Shown here: positions 1 to 7,812 of the stretch, one piece after another
Numbering within the stretch: the first letter of the stretch is position 1
How the letters are laid out: each line of letters starts with the position of its first letter
Assembly: GCF_001571085.1 (NCBI RefSeq)
Contig: NZ_BCTC01000026.1
Span: forward strand, 1-64,000
From: Azohydromonas lata NBRC 102462
Lineage (GTDB): Bacteria; Pseudomonadota; Gammaproteobacteria; Burkholderiales; Burkholderiaceae_C
Length of the DNA: 64,000 nucleotides
Direction: 5' to 3'
Program-made: the position numbers and the translations under genes
Notes under the pieces: model-generated
Databases searched by the model: none
Seen by the model: only the letters and a program-made list of their open reading frames with translations
What the model was told of the DNA's origin: nothing

Positions 1-1223
1 CCGCCGTGGCCACGCGCGCCGCTTCCAACCAGTCGTCCTCGCTGCCCACGGGCGTGCTGGGCTACGAGTGGGACGCCGAGCTGGACAACGGCGCCCGCCC
101 GCCGGGCCTGTTCCGGCTGTCGCAGACCAGCATCACCAGCAACGGCGCACTGCTGGACAACGGCTCCACCTTCGGCAACGGCACGGTCACGCACGCGCTG
201 ACGATGTACCGGCACGCCAGCGGCGCACGGGTGTTCGGCGCCGGCACCATCCAGTGGAGCTGGGGCCTGGACGCCACGCACGACCTGCCGCGCGGCGCCA
301 CCGCCACGGTGGACCAGAGCATGCAGCAGGCGACCGTGAACCTGTTCGCCGACATGGGCGTGCAGCCCGGCACGCTGCGCTCGCCGCTGACGGCGGCCAC
401 GCCGTCGGGCGACGCCACGGCACCGACCGTGACCATCACCGCCCCGGCCGCCGGTACCAGCGTCACCGTGGGCAGTACCGTGACCTTCACGGGCACCGCG
501 GCCGACACCGGCGGCCAGGTCGCCGGCGTGGAGTACTCCACCGACGGCGGCAGCACCTGGCACCCGGCCACCGGCCGCGCCAGCTGGACCTTCAGCTGGA
601 AGCCCACCGCCGCCGGCACGGCCAACGTGCTGGTGCGTGCGGTGGACGACAGCGGCAACATGCCGCTGCCGGGGTCGGCCTCCAGCCGCTCCATCACGGT
701 GGCGGCGCTCAACTGCCCGTGCTCGGCCTGGCCGGCCACCGCCGCACCCGCCGTGGCCAATTCGACCGACACGCGCGTGCTCAACGTGGGCGTGAAGTTC
801 CGTGTGGACGTCAACGGCTACATCAAGGGCATTCGCTTCTACAAGGGGCTGCTCAACACCGGCACGCACACCGGCGCGCTGTGGACCAGCGGCGGCACGC
901 TGCTGGCCAGCGCCCCCTTCACGAACGAGACGCTCTCGGGCTGGCAGCAGGTCAACTTCACGACGCCCGTCGCCGTCACGGCCAATACGGTCTATGTCGC
1001 CTCCTATCGGGCTCCCCTGGGCCGTACTGCCGCCGACGTCAACTACTTCGCCAACACCGGCGTGGACCGGGGGCCGGTGCACCTGCTGCAAAACGGCATC
1101 AGCGGTGGCAATGGGGTGTTCACCGCCAACAACAACGGCAACAGCACCGCCGTGCGTTTCCCGAACACCACCACCAGCTCGACCAACTACTGGGTGGACG
1201 TCGTGTTCTCCACCACGCCGTGA
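1..1223 (+). CDS. Exported DUF4082 / N,N-dimethylformamidase-beta-like protein, 3' part
   Basis: The reading frame is open to the left edge, so only the C-terminal part (about 405 residues) is here. The first ~115 residues (GVLGYEWDAELDNG, then GAGTIQWSWGLD) look like the C-terminal part of the N,N-dimethylformamidase beta-subunit-like domain. A bacterial Ig-like segment follows (APTVTITAPAAGTSVTVGS), and the last ~170 residues match the DUF4082 pattern, from CPCSAWP to YWVDVVF. Proteins with this architecture are usually large secreted surface or polysaccharide-associated proteins; no catalytic assignment can be made from this fragment. It converges on the LamG gene across a strong hairpin. 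The domain recognition is from memory of family patterns, so the domain calls are firmer than any function. Confidence 0.8.
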   Translation, partial: AVATRAASNQSSSLPTGVLGYEWDAELDNGARPPGLFRLSQTSITSNGALLDNGSTFGNGTVTHALTMYRHASGARVFGAGTIQWSWGLDATHDLPRGATATVDQSMQQATVNLFADMGVQPGTLRSPLTAATPSGDATAPTVTITAPAAGTSVTVGSTVTFTGTAADTGGQVAGVEYSTDGGSTWHPATGRASWTFSWKPTAAGTANVLVRAVDDSGNMPLPGSASSRSITVAALNCPCSAWPATAAPAVANSTDTRVLNVGVKFRVDVNGYIKGIRFYKGLLNTGTHTGALWTSGGTLLASAPFTNETLSGWQQVNFTTPVAVTANTVYVASYRAPLGRTAADVNYFANTGVDRGPVHLLQNGISGGNGVFTANNNGNSTAVRFPNTTTSSTNYWVDVVFSTTP

Positions 1224-1227
1224 GGCA

Positions 1228-1310
1228 GCGCCGGCAAGGGCGGGGCTGGAGGCCGAGCGCCAAAGGCGGCCCCGCCCGCGGCCCGCATCCACGCGGGCCT
1301 TGCCCGGCGC
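1228..1310. terminator. Nested inverted repeat between convergent genes, likely bidirectional terminator
   Basis: Outer arms at 1228-1239 and 1298-1310 pair except for one bulge, and inner arms at 1238-1246 (GGGCGGGGC) and 1269-1277 (GCCCCGCCC) pair perfectly. There is no T-run. The position between two convergent stop codons fits a bidirectional terminator of the GC-rich type. Confidence 0.5.
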
Positions 1311-1317
1311 CCGCCGC

Positions 1318-2103
1318 TCAGTACAGCGCGGACGCCTTGATCCGCAGGATTTCGCCGGCGCTCAATGCCCGCCGGTAAACCCGCAGGTCGTCGATGCGGC
1401 CGTCGAAGTACGCCTCGCTGATGCCGGCGCCGGGCTTGACCTTGGCGCCGATGATCAGTGCCTCGGCATTGGCGCAGGTCGTGCCGCTGACGGGCAGCGT
1501 CTGGTCCAGCACGCCGTTGACGTAGATGCGCAAGGCCGTGCCGTCGTAGGTGCTGGCCACGTGCGTCCATTGCCGCTCGACGAGCGCCTTCTTGCTGTCG
1601 GCGTAGCGCCACTGGGCGCCCGGCTGGCCCATGCAGGCACCGAAGAAGGCGCCGGCGCGCAGGCGCCGGGTGTCGGTGCGTATGTTCATCCAGTAGGCGC
1701 CGGCCTTTTCCAGCACTTCCCAGCGCTCGTCGTGCACCTTGGGCAGGTAGCGCACCCAGGCCGCCAGCGTGTAGCGGTTGACGTCCAGCGGCGCCGCGTC
1801 CGGCACGCGGACGTATTGCTGCTGCGCGCTGTCAAAGGCAAACGCCTGTCCATGCGCGTGCAGGCTGGGCGCCTGCAACGGCGGCACCGGGTTGCCCACG
1901 GGCACGCCGTGCAGGCCGAAAGGCGAGCTGTCCGTGACCAGGCCCCCGTCCAGCCGCTCGAAGCCGTAGCCCAGCACCAGCCCGCTGGTGACGTCCGCCG
2001 CCAGCAGCGGCCAGGGCGCCGCCAGCAGCGCGGCGCCGCACGCCCACCCGCGCCACGGCACGGATCTCCAGCCGCAAGGGCTGTGCTTTGCCTGCGTCAA
2101 CAT
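1318..2103 (-). CDS. Secreted LamG/concanavalin-A-like domain protein
   Basis: The start at 2103 (MLTQAKHSPCG) is chosen over an upstream in-frame ATG because GGAGG lies 9 nt before it and because it puts a signal peptide at the N-terminus (WACGAALLAAPWPLLAA, cleavage near residue 37). The mature ~225 residues form one LamG jelly-roll domain: GLVLGYGFERLDG at the start, YTLAAWVRY, QWTHVASTYDGTALRIYVNG in the middle and FDGRIDDLRVYRRALSAGEI at the end. The last is the classic LamG closing strand. Such domains bind glycans or act as adhesion modules; no catalytic domain is attached. It is convergent with the DUF4082 gene, also an exported protein. Domain call firm, ligand unknown. Confidence 0.82.
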   Translation of the reverse strand: MLTQAKHSPCGWRSVPWRGWACGAALLAAPWPLLAADVTSGLVLGYGFERLDGGLVTDSSPFGLHGVPVGNPVPPLQAPSLHAHGQAFAFDSAQQQYVRVPDAAPLDVNRYTLAAWVRYLPKVHDERWEVLEKAGAYWMNIRTDTRRLRAGAFFGACMGQPGAQWRYADSKKALVERQWTHVASTYDGTALRIYVNGVLDQTLPVSGTTCANAEALIIGAKVKPGAGISEAYFDGRIDDLRVYRRALSAGEILRIKASALY

Positions 2104-2401
2104 CCCGCGCACCTCCGAAAACCAAGTGATTGCGAAGCCCAGCCGTGTTTCTGCACGAAGTTCCTGCCGGACCGGCCGCCGTGCATTCGGCGTCCATGCC
2201 CAATGGGCTGAAATTGGGTTTTCGCAAAATATTTTGAATGTCTCTTTGATTTTGTTCAAGCCGACGGCAGGTGTTTACCCCAAGAGAAATAAGAAGTGTC
2301 CGCTGACGTGCATTCCTTAAGACTATTTCCTATGCATGAAAAAATTACGTCTGACGATTGAGGCAATATGCAATTTGAAATATCAGTGATCGAATGTTTT
2401 T

Positions 2402-2431
2402 TTGAAAATCAAGTTTTATTGCGGCTATATT
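2402..2431 (+). promoter_or_regulatory. Candidate sigma-70 promoter in the AT-rich gap 2104-2559
   Basis: TTGAAA (2402-2407) and TATATT (2426-2431) are 18 bp apart, about 130 bp upstream of the start codon at 2560. The 456-bp gap 2104-2559 between divergent genes is clearly AT-richer than the rest of the window and holds no convincing gene, so promoters for both neighbours probably lie here. Only a motif match; the leader would be long. Confidence 0.35.
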
Positions 2432-2559
2432 TCCGTGGCATTTTGGAGTGGGCGAGGCAGGCAGAAATCTCAGGGAGTCCAATGCGCGTTGCAGGCATGG
2501 CCGCATGTCTGTGGGTGCACACATCTCAACGCTTTTGATGTTTCCAGAAGGGGTGAAAA

Positions 2560-3417
2560 ATGGCTGCATTATTCACGGTACGTCAAGGCATGCAAAAATT
2601 TCAGACGTTGATGGCGGGTGCCGCAGAAGTGGGTTTGTTGTTCGCGGGCAGCGTGGCGCTCACGGCAGCGTTTGCCCAGGTATCCGGGGGCGTGAGTAAA
2701 TTGAGCAGCAGTGCATCCACCGCACCGCTGTATCAATTTCCCGGTGCGCCCAAGATCACGCTGTCCACGCATGGCAACATTCTTGTCTTCCAAACTTCCG
2801 CCGGGGCTGGTGGTGCATCGCACATGGCTGGTGAGGGCTACATCCTGTGCTATGGCGGCACGCAAGCGTTTGACAGGGCCAGCAGCGAAATAGGGTTTGC
2901 ACCGCCGACCACGGCTTTTTGCTCCGGCAGTACCTGCACCGTGGTCCGCAACACCGTGGACAACATTTTTCAACTCAAGCAGGTCATCACCAAGAACAGC
3001 CCCGAGGAGCGTTCCATCAATATAGAGATGACGCTCAGGAATCTGCTGGGCGCTCCCGTCAGCGGCATCGTCCTGCGGCGGTTTGCCGATTTCGACGTGG
3101 ACGCCTACGGCAGCGGCACGGGCAGCACCATCAACTGGTGGGGCGCTTCGGAATTCGACTCGGTCTATGCCTGGAATGCCGCCACCAATCACGTGGGCCC
3201 CGACAGCGCGATGCTGATGCGGCATTTGAAGAAAGTGCCGGGCACCATTCCTTATGGCGGCAAGGTCACGAATTGGTTTGACAATGCCTGCAGCCCCTTC
3301 AACCTGGCCAGCGGTTCATGGGCCCAGGGCGATTATGCCGCCACGATTCAATACAACATCGGCACCTTGGGCGGCGGCCAGAGCGCTGTCGTGAAAGTGC
3401 AATACCAGCGCAATTGA
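2560..3417 (+). CDS. Secreted protein of unknown function
   Basis: The ATG at 2560 follows an AAGGGG-type ribosome site. The protein has 285 residues. Residues 1-40 look like a signal peptide: a positively charged start, a hydrophobic stretch (AAEVGLLFAGSVALTAAFA), with cleavage near AFA-QV. The mature part is Ser/Gly/Thr-rich with several cysteines (LCYGG, FCSGSTC, NACSPF) that could form disulfides, and it ends in a beta-rich stretch (YNIGTLGGGQSAVVKVQYQ). I do not recognise the family. The local base composition is lower in GC than that of the neighbours, which may point to separate acquisition. Exported, function unknown. Confidence 0.75.
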   Translation: MAALFTVRQGMQKFQTLMAGAAEVGLLFAGSVALTAAFAQVSGGVSKLSSSASTAPLYQFPGAPKITLSTHGNILVFQTSAGAGGASHMAGEGYILCYGGTQAFDRASSEIGFAPPTTAFCSGSTCTVVRNTVDNIFQLKQVITKNSPEERSINIEMTLRNLLGAPVSGIVLRRFADFDVDAYGSGTGSTINWWGASEFDSVYAWNAATNHVGPDSAMLMRHLKKVPGTIPYGGKVTNWFDNACSPFNLASGSWAQGDYAATIQYNIGTLGGGQSAVVKVQYQRN

Positions 3418-3442
3418 TCTCTGTCGGCCAATTCCCCTGGGT

Positions 3443-3466
3443 ATTGGGTAATTGGGTGATTGGGTA
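3443..3466. repeat. Short tandem repeat, three 8-bp units ATTGGGTR
   Basis: Three back-to-back copies (ATTGGGTA, ATTGGGTG, ATTGGGTA) lie 26 bp after the stop of the secreted-protein gene, in the 180-bp gap before the convergent regulator gene. They differ only in the last base. Confidence 0.7.
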
Positions 3467-3597
3467 TGGGAATTTGAATTTGTCGCGCCATACCAGGGTT
3501 TCTTTCCGCTGAATGGGGCCGCAGGCGCGGGCGTGCCGGGGGCAGAGTTTCTGCCGTTGCCCGTGAATGCTTTTGTGCCGGCCGTCGCCTCACGCTT

Positions 3598-5691
3598 TCA
3601 AGCCAGCCCTATGTCCGCCGCCACGCGCCGCAGCGTGGCGGCGGCTTCGGCCTCCATGAGAAAGGCGGCCAGAAAGCGCTCCACCGTGTAGCCGGGCCAC
3701 TGGCGGTGCAGGGCCGCCACCAGGGCCACGGCCTCGGCCTGCCGCCCGGCCAGCGCCAGGCAGTGCGCGGCAATGGCCTGGATGTGCACGTGAGCGTTGG
3801 GCCGCGCCGCGGCGCGGCTGGCCCAATCGGCCGCCTCCTCGTGGCGGCCCAAGCGCATCAAGGCCAGCGCCCGCGTGGCCAGCATGGCGAACAGCATGGG
3901 GTCGTAGGGGCTGAGCGAGCGCGCCAGGTCCGAGGCGCGCAGCGCCGCCACCGGGTCGGCCGACTGCGCCTGGACGAAGGCCTGCGTGTAGTGGCCCAAC
4001 GCGAAGTTGGGACTGAGCTCCACGCTGGCGTCCAGCGCCGCCAGGGCGGGCGCCACCTGTGCGCGCAGCCACAGCGCACGGCCCAGCGCCCAATGCGCGG
4101 CCGGGTCGCGGTCGTCGGCCATCAGCGCCTGCGAGGCGGCGCGGTAGGCCCGCTCCGTCGCGGCGGCGCGCTCGTCCCAGCCCAGGAAGGCATCCTGGAA
4201 GTGCGTGAACGACAGCCCCGCCCACGGCCGCGCAAAGCCCGGGTCCAGCCGCACTGCCGTCTCGAAGAAGTGCCGTGCCTGCGCGTTGTGCGCGTGGTCG
4301 AACCGCACCATGTGCCACAGGCCGCGGTGCAGCGCTTCCCAGGCGTTGAGCGACTGCGGAGCCTTCAGGATGGCGCGCTGGCGCTCGACGGCCTCCACCT
4401 GGCTGGCCACCGAGGCGACGATGCAGTTGCCCAACTCCTCCAGCACGCCCAAGGTGTCGCCCAACTGCGCGGCGAACAGCTCGGCCCACGCCACGCGCGC
4501 CGTGCGCGTCTCCACCAGTTGCGCATTCACCGCGATGCGGGCGCCCTCGCGCCGCACCGAGCCGCTGACCGTGTAGTCCACGTCCAGCGCGCGCGCGGCC
4601 TGCTCCATGTCCATGCCGCGCCGCCCAAGCGCGAAGGTCGTGGCCGAAGCGATCACGAACAGGCTGCGCAGCTTGGCCAGCCGCGTGGTCACGTCGTGCA
4701 CCAGCCCGTCGGCCCAGCCGCCGCCCGCGTCCGCGCCCGCTGGCGCGCCGGCCGAGAAGTCGGCAAAGGGCATCACCGCGATGGAGGCGCGGCCCGGCCT
4801 GGCCTCGTGCAGCGCAACCGCCCCGGTGGCCGCCATGCCGCAACCCTCGTCCTCCGGGCCGGCCGGTGCCACCACCCGCCGCGCCGGCTGCGGCGGTGGC
4901 CCGCCCGCTGCCGCCGGCACGGCGTGGCGCGCCTTGGCCGCGCGCCAGGCGTGGCCCAGCGGCGCCCAATCCTGCGCCTCGGCCTCGAACATGCGGGCCG
5001 TGGCCGCCAGGTGCTCCTCGCCCTCGCGCAGCCGGCCGCGGCGGGCCAGCGCGTCCAACAGCGCCTCGTGGGCGCGGCGGTCGAAGGGCGCCACGTGGAG
5101 CCACTGCTCCAGCCGGCCCAGCGCCTCGCCGCTGCCGGGCTCCGCGCCCAATGCCAGCCGCTCCAGCAGCGCCGCGTGCGCGGCACGGAAGCGGCGGCGC
5201 TGGCCCAGCAGCCAGGCGCTCCAGGCCGCGCAGCGCGGGATGTCCAGGCCCTCCAGGAACTCGCCGCCGTCCAGCAGCGCCGCCAGCGCGCGCAGTTGGG
5301 CGGGGGAACAGCCCTCCAGCCCCGCCTGCACGGCGGCGTGCAGCGCCAGCGCGTCCACTTGGGCGCCGCGCAGGTCCAGGCGCAGCGCGTCGCCCTCGGC
5401 CAGCAGCCGTGCGTGGCCGGCCTCGTCCAGCAGCGCGCGGGCCTTGCTCAGGCACCAGCGCAGCTCGCCGCGCGGGTCGTTGGGCGTGTCCCAGAGCAGC
5501 TCGCGCAGGTGGCCGCGCGACACGGCGCGGCCGGACATCGCCAGGTAGGCCACCAGCGCGCGCACCTTGCGCGAACGCGGCAGCGCCACGGGCTCCCCGC
5601 CGCGCCAGAGGGCCAGGGCGCCAAGCAGGCACAGGCGCAGCGGGGCCGGCCCGCCATCGAGGCGGGATGCGGCTTGCGCTTCATCGCCCAT
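3598..5691 (-). CDS. SARP/BTAD-type transcriptional regulator with TolB-like and TPR C-terminal part
   Basis: The start at 5691 (MGDEAQAASRL) is preferred over one 36 nt upstream because GGAGG sits 7 nt before it; this gives 697 residues. Residues ~15-105 form an OmpR-type winged helix (LRLCLLGALALWRGGEPVAL, RKVRALVAYLAM, LRELLWD), followed by a BTAD helical-repeat domain to ~245. Next comes a segment typical of CadC/adenylate-cyclase-like regulators (SIAVMPFADFS, ADGLVHDVTTRLAKL, DYTVSGSVRREG), then TPR-like helices to the end. SARP proteins bind DNA direct repeats and activate nearby genes. It is divergent from the methyltransferase, which is the likely target. The effector is unknown. Confidence 0.85.
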   Translation of the reverse strand: MGDEAQAASRLDGGPAPLRLCLLGALALWRGGEPVALPRSRKVRALVAYLAMSGRAVSRGHLRELLWDTPNDPRGELRWCLSKARALLDEAGHARLLAEGDALRLDLRGAQVDALALHAAVQAGLEGCSPAQLRALAALLDGGEFLEGLDIPRCAAWSAWLLGQRRRFRAAHAALLERLALGAEPGSGEALGRLEQWLHVAPFDRRAHEALLDALARRGRLREGEEHLAATARMFEAEAQDWAPLGHAWRAAKARHAVPAAAGGPPPQPARRVVAPAGPEDEGCGMAATGAVALHEARPGRASIAVMPFADFSAGAPAGADAGGGWADGLVHDVTTRLAKLRSLFVIASATTFALGRRGMDMEQAARALDVDYTVSGSVRREGARIAVNAQLVETRTARVAWAELFAAQLGDTLGVLEELGNCIVASVASQVEAVERQRAILKAPQSLNAWEALHRGLWHMVRFDHAHNAQARHFFETAVRLDPGFARPWAGLSFTHFQDAFLGWDERAAATERAYRAASQALMADDRDPAAHWALGRALWLRAQVAPALAALDASVELSPNFALGHYTQAFVQAQSADPVAALRASDLARSLSPYDPMLFAMLATRALALMRLGRHEEAADWASRAAARPNAHVHIQAIAAHCLALAGRQAEAVALVAALHRQWPGYTVERFLAAFLMEAEAAATLRRVAADIGLA

Positions 5692-5745
5692 CGCCACGCC
5701 TCCATCCACGGCTGCGGCTCGCGGCATTGCGCACGCCGTTCACCG

Positions 5746-5807
5746 CGGCACTTTCCACGGTACTTCCCACGCCCGGCGCCACGCGGTTTCCCATGCGGCA
5801 CCTGGAC
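5746..5807. promoter_or_regulatory. Paired 12-bp direct repeats, candidate SARP binding sites
   Basis: In the 184-bp divergent gap, CGGCACTTTCCA (5746) is followed immediately by CGGTACTTCCCA (5758). A second pair, CGGTTTCCCATG (5784) and CGGCACCTGGAC (5796), has the same 12-bp period. SARP regulators are known to bind tandem heptamers spaced about one helical turn apart. Assignment to the adjacent regulator is inference. Confidence 0.4.
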
Positions 5808-5875
5808 AGTGGCGGCTGCCGGCGCCGCAGCGCGCCGGCCTTCGACACGCCAAGCCCACGACCGGAGAACACGCC

Positions 5876-6724
5876 ATGTCCGCATTGTCCGCCTCCATCC
5901 CCGCATCCAACCCCACGCCCGCCGTGGACCTGGCCGCCGTCAAGGCGCGCCAGCGCCTGGCCTGGGCCGCGGGCGACTACGCCGTCATCGGCACCACGCT
6001 GCAAATCGTGGGTGAGGCGCTGTGCGAGGCGCTGGACCTGCACGGCGGCGAGCGCGTGCTGGACGTGGCCGCCGGCAACGGCAACGCCTCACTGGCCGCA
6101 GCGCGGCGTTGGTGCGAAGTGACGTCCACCGACTACGTCCCCGCGCTGCTGGAGCGCGGCCGCGAGCGTGCCGCCGCCGAGCGGCTGCAGATCGCGTTCC
6201 AGGAGGCCGATGCCGAGGCGCTTCCGTTTGCCGACGCCAGCTTCGACGCCGTGCTCTCCACCTTCGGCGCCATGTTCGCCCCCGACGCGCCGCGCGTGGC
6301 CGCCGAGCTGCTGCGCGTGTGCCGTCCCGGCGGACGCATAGGCATGGCCAACTGGACGCCCACCGGCTTCATCGGCCAGCTCTTCAAGACCCTGGGCCGC
6401 CACGTGCCGCCGCCCGCGGGCATGGCTTCGCCCGCGCTGTGGGGCACGCGCGAGCGCATTCAGGACTGTTTCGGCGCCCACGCCAGTGCCATCGCCACGC
6501 CGGCGCGGCACTTCGTGTTCCGCTACCGCTCGCCGCAGCACATGCTTGACGTCTTCCGCAGCTTCTACGGCCCCGTGCACAAGGCGTTCGGCGCGCTGGA
6601 CGAGGCGGGGCAGCAGGCCCTGGCCAACGATCTGCTGGACCTCTTCGGCCAGTTCAACACCGCCCGCGACGGCACCCTGGCCGCGCCCGGCGAGTACCTG
6701 GAGGTGGTGGTCACCCGGCGCTGA
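5876..6724 (+). CDS. Class I SAM-dependent methyltransferase (UbiE-like)
   Basis: The ATG at 5876 has GGAG 9 nt upstream; 282 residues. The Rossmann fold is clear: motif I VLDVAAGNGNASLAAA (about residues 61-76), the acidic loop TSTDYVPALLE, then ADAEALPFADASFDAVLS and LLRVCRPGGRIGMANWTP, as in UbiE/COQ5-like methyltransferases. The C-terminal half is helical and probably sets the substrate. Alone beside a SARP regulator it is unlikely to be the ubiquinone enzyme; it more probably methylates a small molecule. The substrate cannot be told from sequence. Regulation by the divergent SARP protein is inferred from layout and the repeats between them. Confidence 0.88.
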   Translation: MSALSASIPASNPTPAVDLAAVKARQRLAWAAGDYAVIGTTLQIVGEALCEALDLHGGERVLDVAAGNGNASLAAARRWCEVTSTDYVPALLERGRERAAAERLQIAFQEADAEALPFADASFDAVLSTFGAMFAPDAPRVAAELLRVCRPGGRIGMANWTPTGFIGQLFKTLGRHVPPPAGMASPALWGTRERIQDCFGAHASAIATPARHFVFRYRSPQHMLDVFRSFYGPVHKAFGALDEAGQQALANDLLDLFGQFNTARDGTLAAPGEYLEVVVTRR

Positions 6725-6739
6725 CTTGAATTCGGCTCG

Positions 6740-6805
6740 AAAAAAAAGATGCCGGCGGCAACCCCCTTGGCGGACGGCCATGCGCATCTGCGCTGTCCGC
6801 AAGGG
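6740..6805 (-). terminator. Hairpin followed by a run of eight T, minus-strand terminator
   Basis: Read on the minus strand after the Lys/Ala-rich gene, arms at 6795-6805 and 6764-6775 form a stem of about 11 bp with one bulge, and a T8 run (6747-6740) follows about 16 nt later. A small TGCC/GGCA stem sits next to the T-run. The gap is between convergent genes. Confidence 0.45.
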
Positions 6806-6831
6806 TGGCCGGCGCCGGCCTGGGCCAGGCC

Positions 6832-7113
6832 TTACTGGGCCGTCTTGGGCGCGGCTTCGGTGGTCTTCTCAGCCGCGTCGGCCTTCTTGGCGTGCTTGGT
6901 GCTTTCCTTGTGGGTCTTCTTGTGCTCGGCCTTGTGCGTGGTCTTGTGCTCCATCTTGCTTGCGTGCGCATCGGCCTTGGCCGGGGCCGACGCGGCAGCG
7001 GCCGGGGTGGCCGGCGTCGCGGGCGTGGCCGGAGTGGCGGGAGCCTGGGCGAAGCTGAAGGCGGCGGCGCTCGTCAGCACGGTGGCGGTCAGCAGGGACT
7101 TGATGGTGCTCAT
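6832..7113 (-). CDS. Small exported Lys/Ala/His/Thr-rich protein
   Basis: 93 residues. The ATG at 7113 is chosen because AAGGA is 6-7 nt upstream; an ATG two codons earlier would sit on top of it. A signal peptide (residues 1-~22, ATVLTSAAAFSFAQA) leads to an Ala-Pro-Thr repeat (PATPATPATPA) and then a strongly basic, His-containing tail with HKTTHKAEHKKTHKE-like periodicity. The composition resembles small acid-shock-type periplasmic proteins, but no domain is recognisable. Low complexity means that neither homology nor function can be argued. It is convergent with the methyltransferase. Confidence 0.7.
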   Translation of the reverse strand: MSTIKSLLTATVLTSAAAFSFAQAPATPATPATPATPAAAASAPAKADAHASKMEHKTTHKAEHKKTHKESTKHAKKADAAEKTTEAAPKTAQ

Positions 7114-7130
7114 GGTCATTCCTTCACATC

Positions 7131-7153
7131 GGACTCGCTTGCGCTCCGAGTCC
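7131..7153. promoter_or_regulatory. Inverted repeat in the leader of the basic exported protein
   Basis: GGACTCG (7131-7137) and CGAGTCC (7147-7153) are perfect 7-bp arms around a 9-nt loop, 18 bp upstream of the start at 7113 on the minus strand. It could be an operator or a 5'-leader hairpin. Confidence 0.35.
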
Positions 7154-7376
7154 ATCGAGCCGGTCCGGCTTGAAGCGGACTTGCAGCCTCCAACGAAGCC
7201 CCAGGGCACGCCGTTGACCCATCGTTTGGACCTTAAGCCTGGCCTAAGTGACCGCAAACGTGCTGAAACGTCCGGCTGCACATCGTGTCGGCGCCGCAGA
7301 GGGCTGCGCCGTTGAAGCCTGGTGCGGCCGGCCCGGGTACGGCGATCACGCCGCGGGCCGGCTGCCAGGAGCAGCC

Positions 7377-7778
7377 ATGATTGATGACGTTCCCAATCCC
7401 CACGATGCACGGCGCCGGCGCTGCCTGCAGGCCGTGTCGGTGATGGCGCTGGCCGCGCTGGTGGCTTCCTGCGCCACCGTGGCGCCCGCGCCGCCGCCGC
7501 GCGTGGCCTACCGCGAGATGCCGCCGCCGCAGGCCGAGGTCGTGCCGCCGCCCCCGGCCGCGGGCCTGTACTGGGTGCCGGGCCACTGGGTGTGGCACGA
7601 CGGCGGCTGGCGCTGGATGGCGGGCCACTACGTGTCCACGCCCGTGCCGCCCATGCCCGCGCCCGCGCAGGAGGTGGTGCCGGTTGCGCCCGCACCCGGC
7701 TACGTGTGGGTGCGCGGGCACTGGCGCTGGGGGCCTGCCGGCTGGGTCTGGGTGCGGGGCTTCTGGGTGCCGCGCTGA
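7377..7778 (+). CDS. Lipoprotein with repeated W-x-x-G-x-W motifs
   Basis: The ATG at 7377 has AGGAG 6 nt upstream; 133 residues. A lipobox (ALVASC, Cys about residue 31) follows a basic N-region and a hydrophobic stretch, so the mature protein is lipid-anchored. The mature part has Pro-rich linkers between repeats of the type YWVPGHWVWHDGGWRWMAGHY and YVWVRGHWRWGPAGWVWVRG. This tryptophan-rich repeat (YXWV/WxxGxW, as in BcpO-related proteins) is common in beta- and gammaproteobacterial envelope lipoproteins of unknown role. Convergent with alr across a hairpin. Confidence 0.8.
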   Translation: MIDDVPNPHDARRRRCLQAVSVMALAALVASCATVAPAPPPRVAYREMPPPQAEVVPPPPAAGLYWVPGHWVWHDGGWRWMAGHYVSTPVPPMPAPAQEVVPVAPAPGYVWVRGHWRWGPAGWVWVRGFWVPR

Positions 7779-7779
7779 G

Positions 7780-7799
7780 GCGGGCGGCGCAACGCCCGC
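7780..7799. terminator. GC-rich hairpin between convergent genes
   Basis: GCGGGCG (7780-7786) and CGCCCGC (7793-7799) pair perfectly around a 6-nt loop just after the lipoprotein stop and before the stop of alr. No T-run. Confidence 0.4.
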
Positions 7800-7812
7800 G
7801 CAGGGCGGCGGC

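Noticed and set aside
3706-6015. 769-codon plus-strand open frame opposite the SARP regulator
   Set aside because: Same reason: antisense to a recognised protein, low-complexity Arg/Gln/His/Ala composition.
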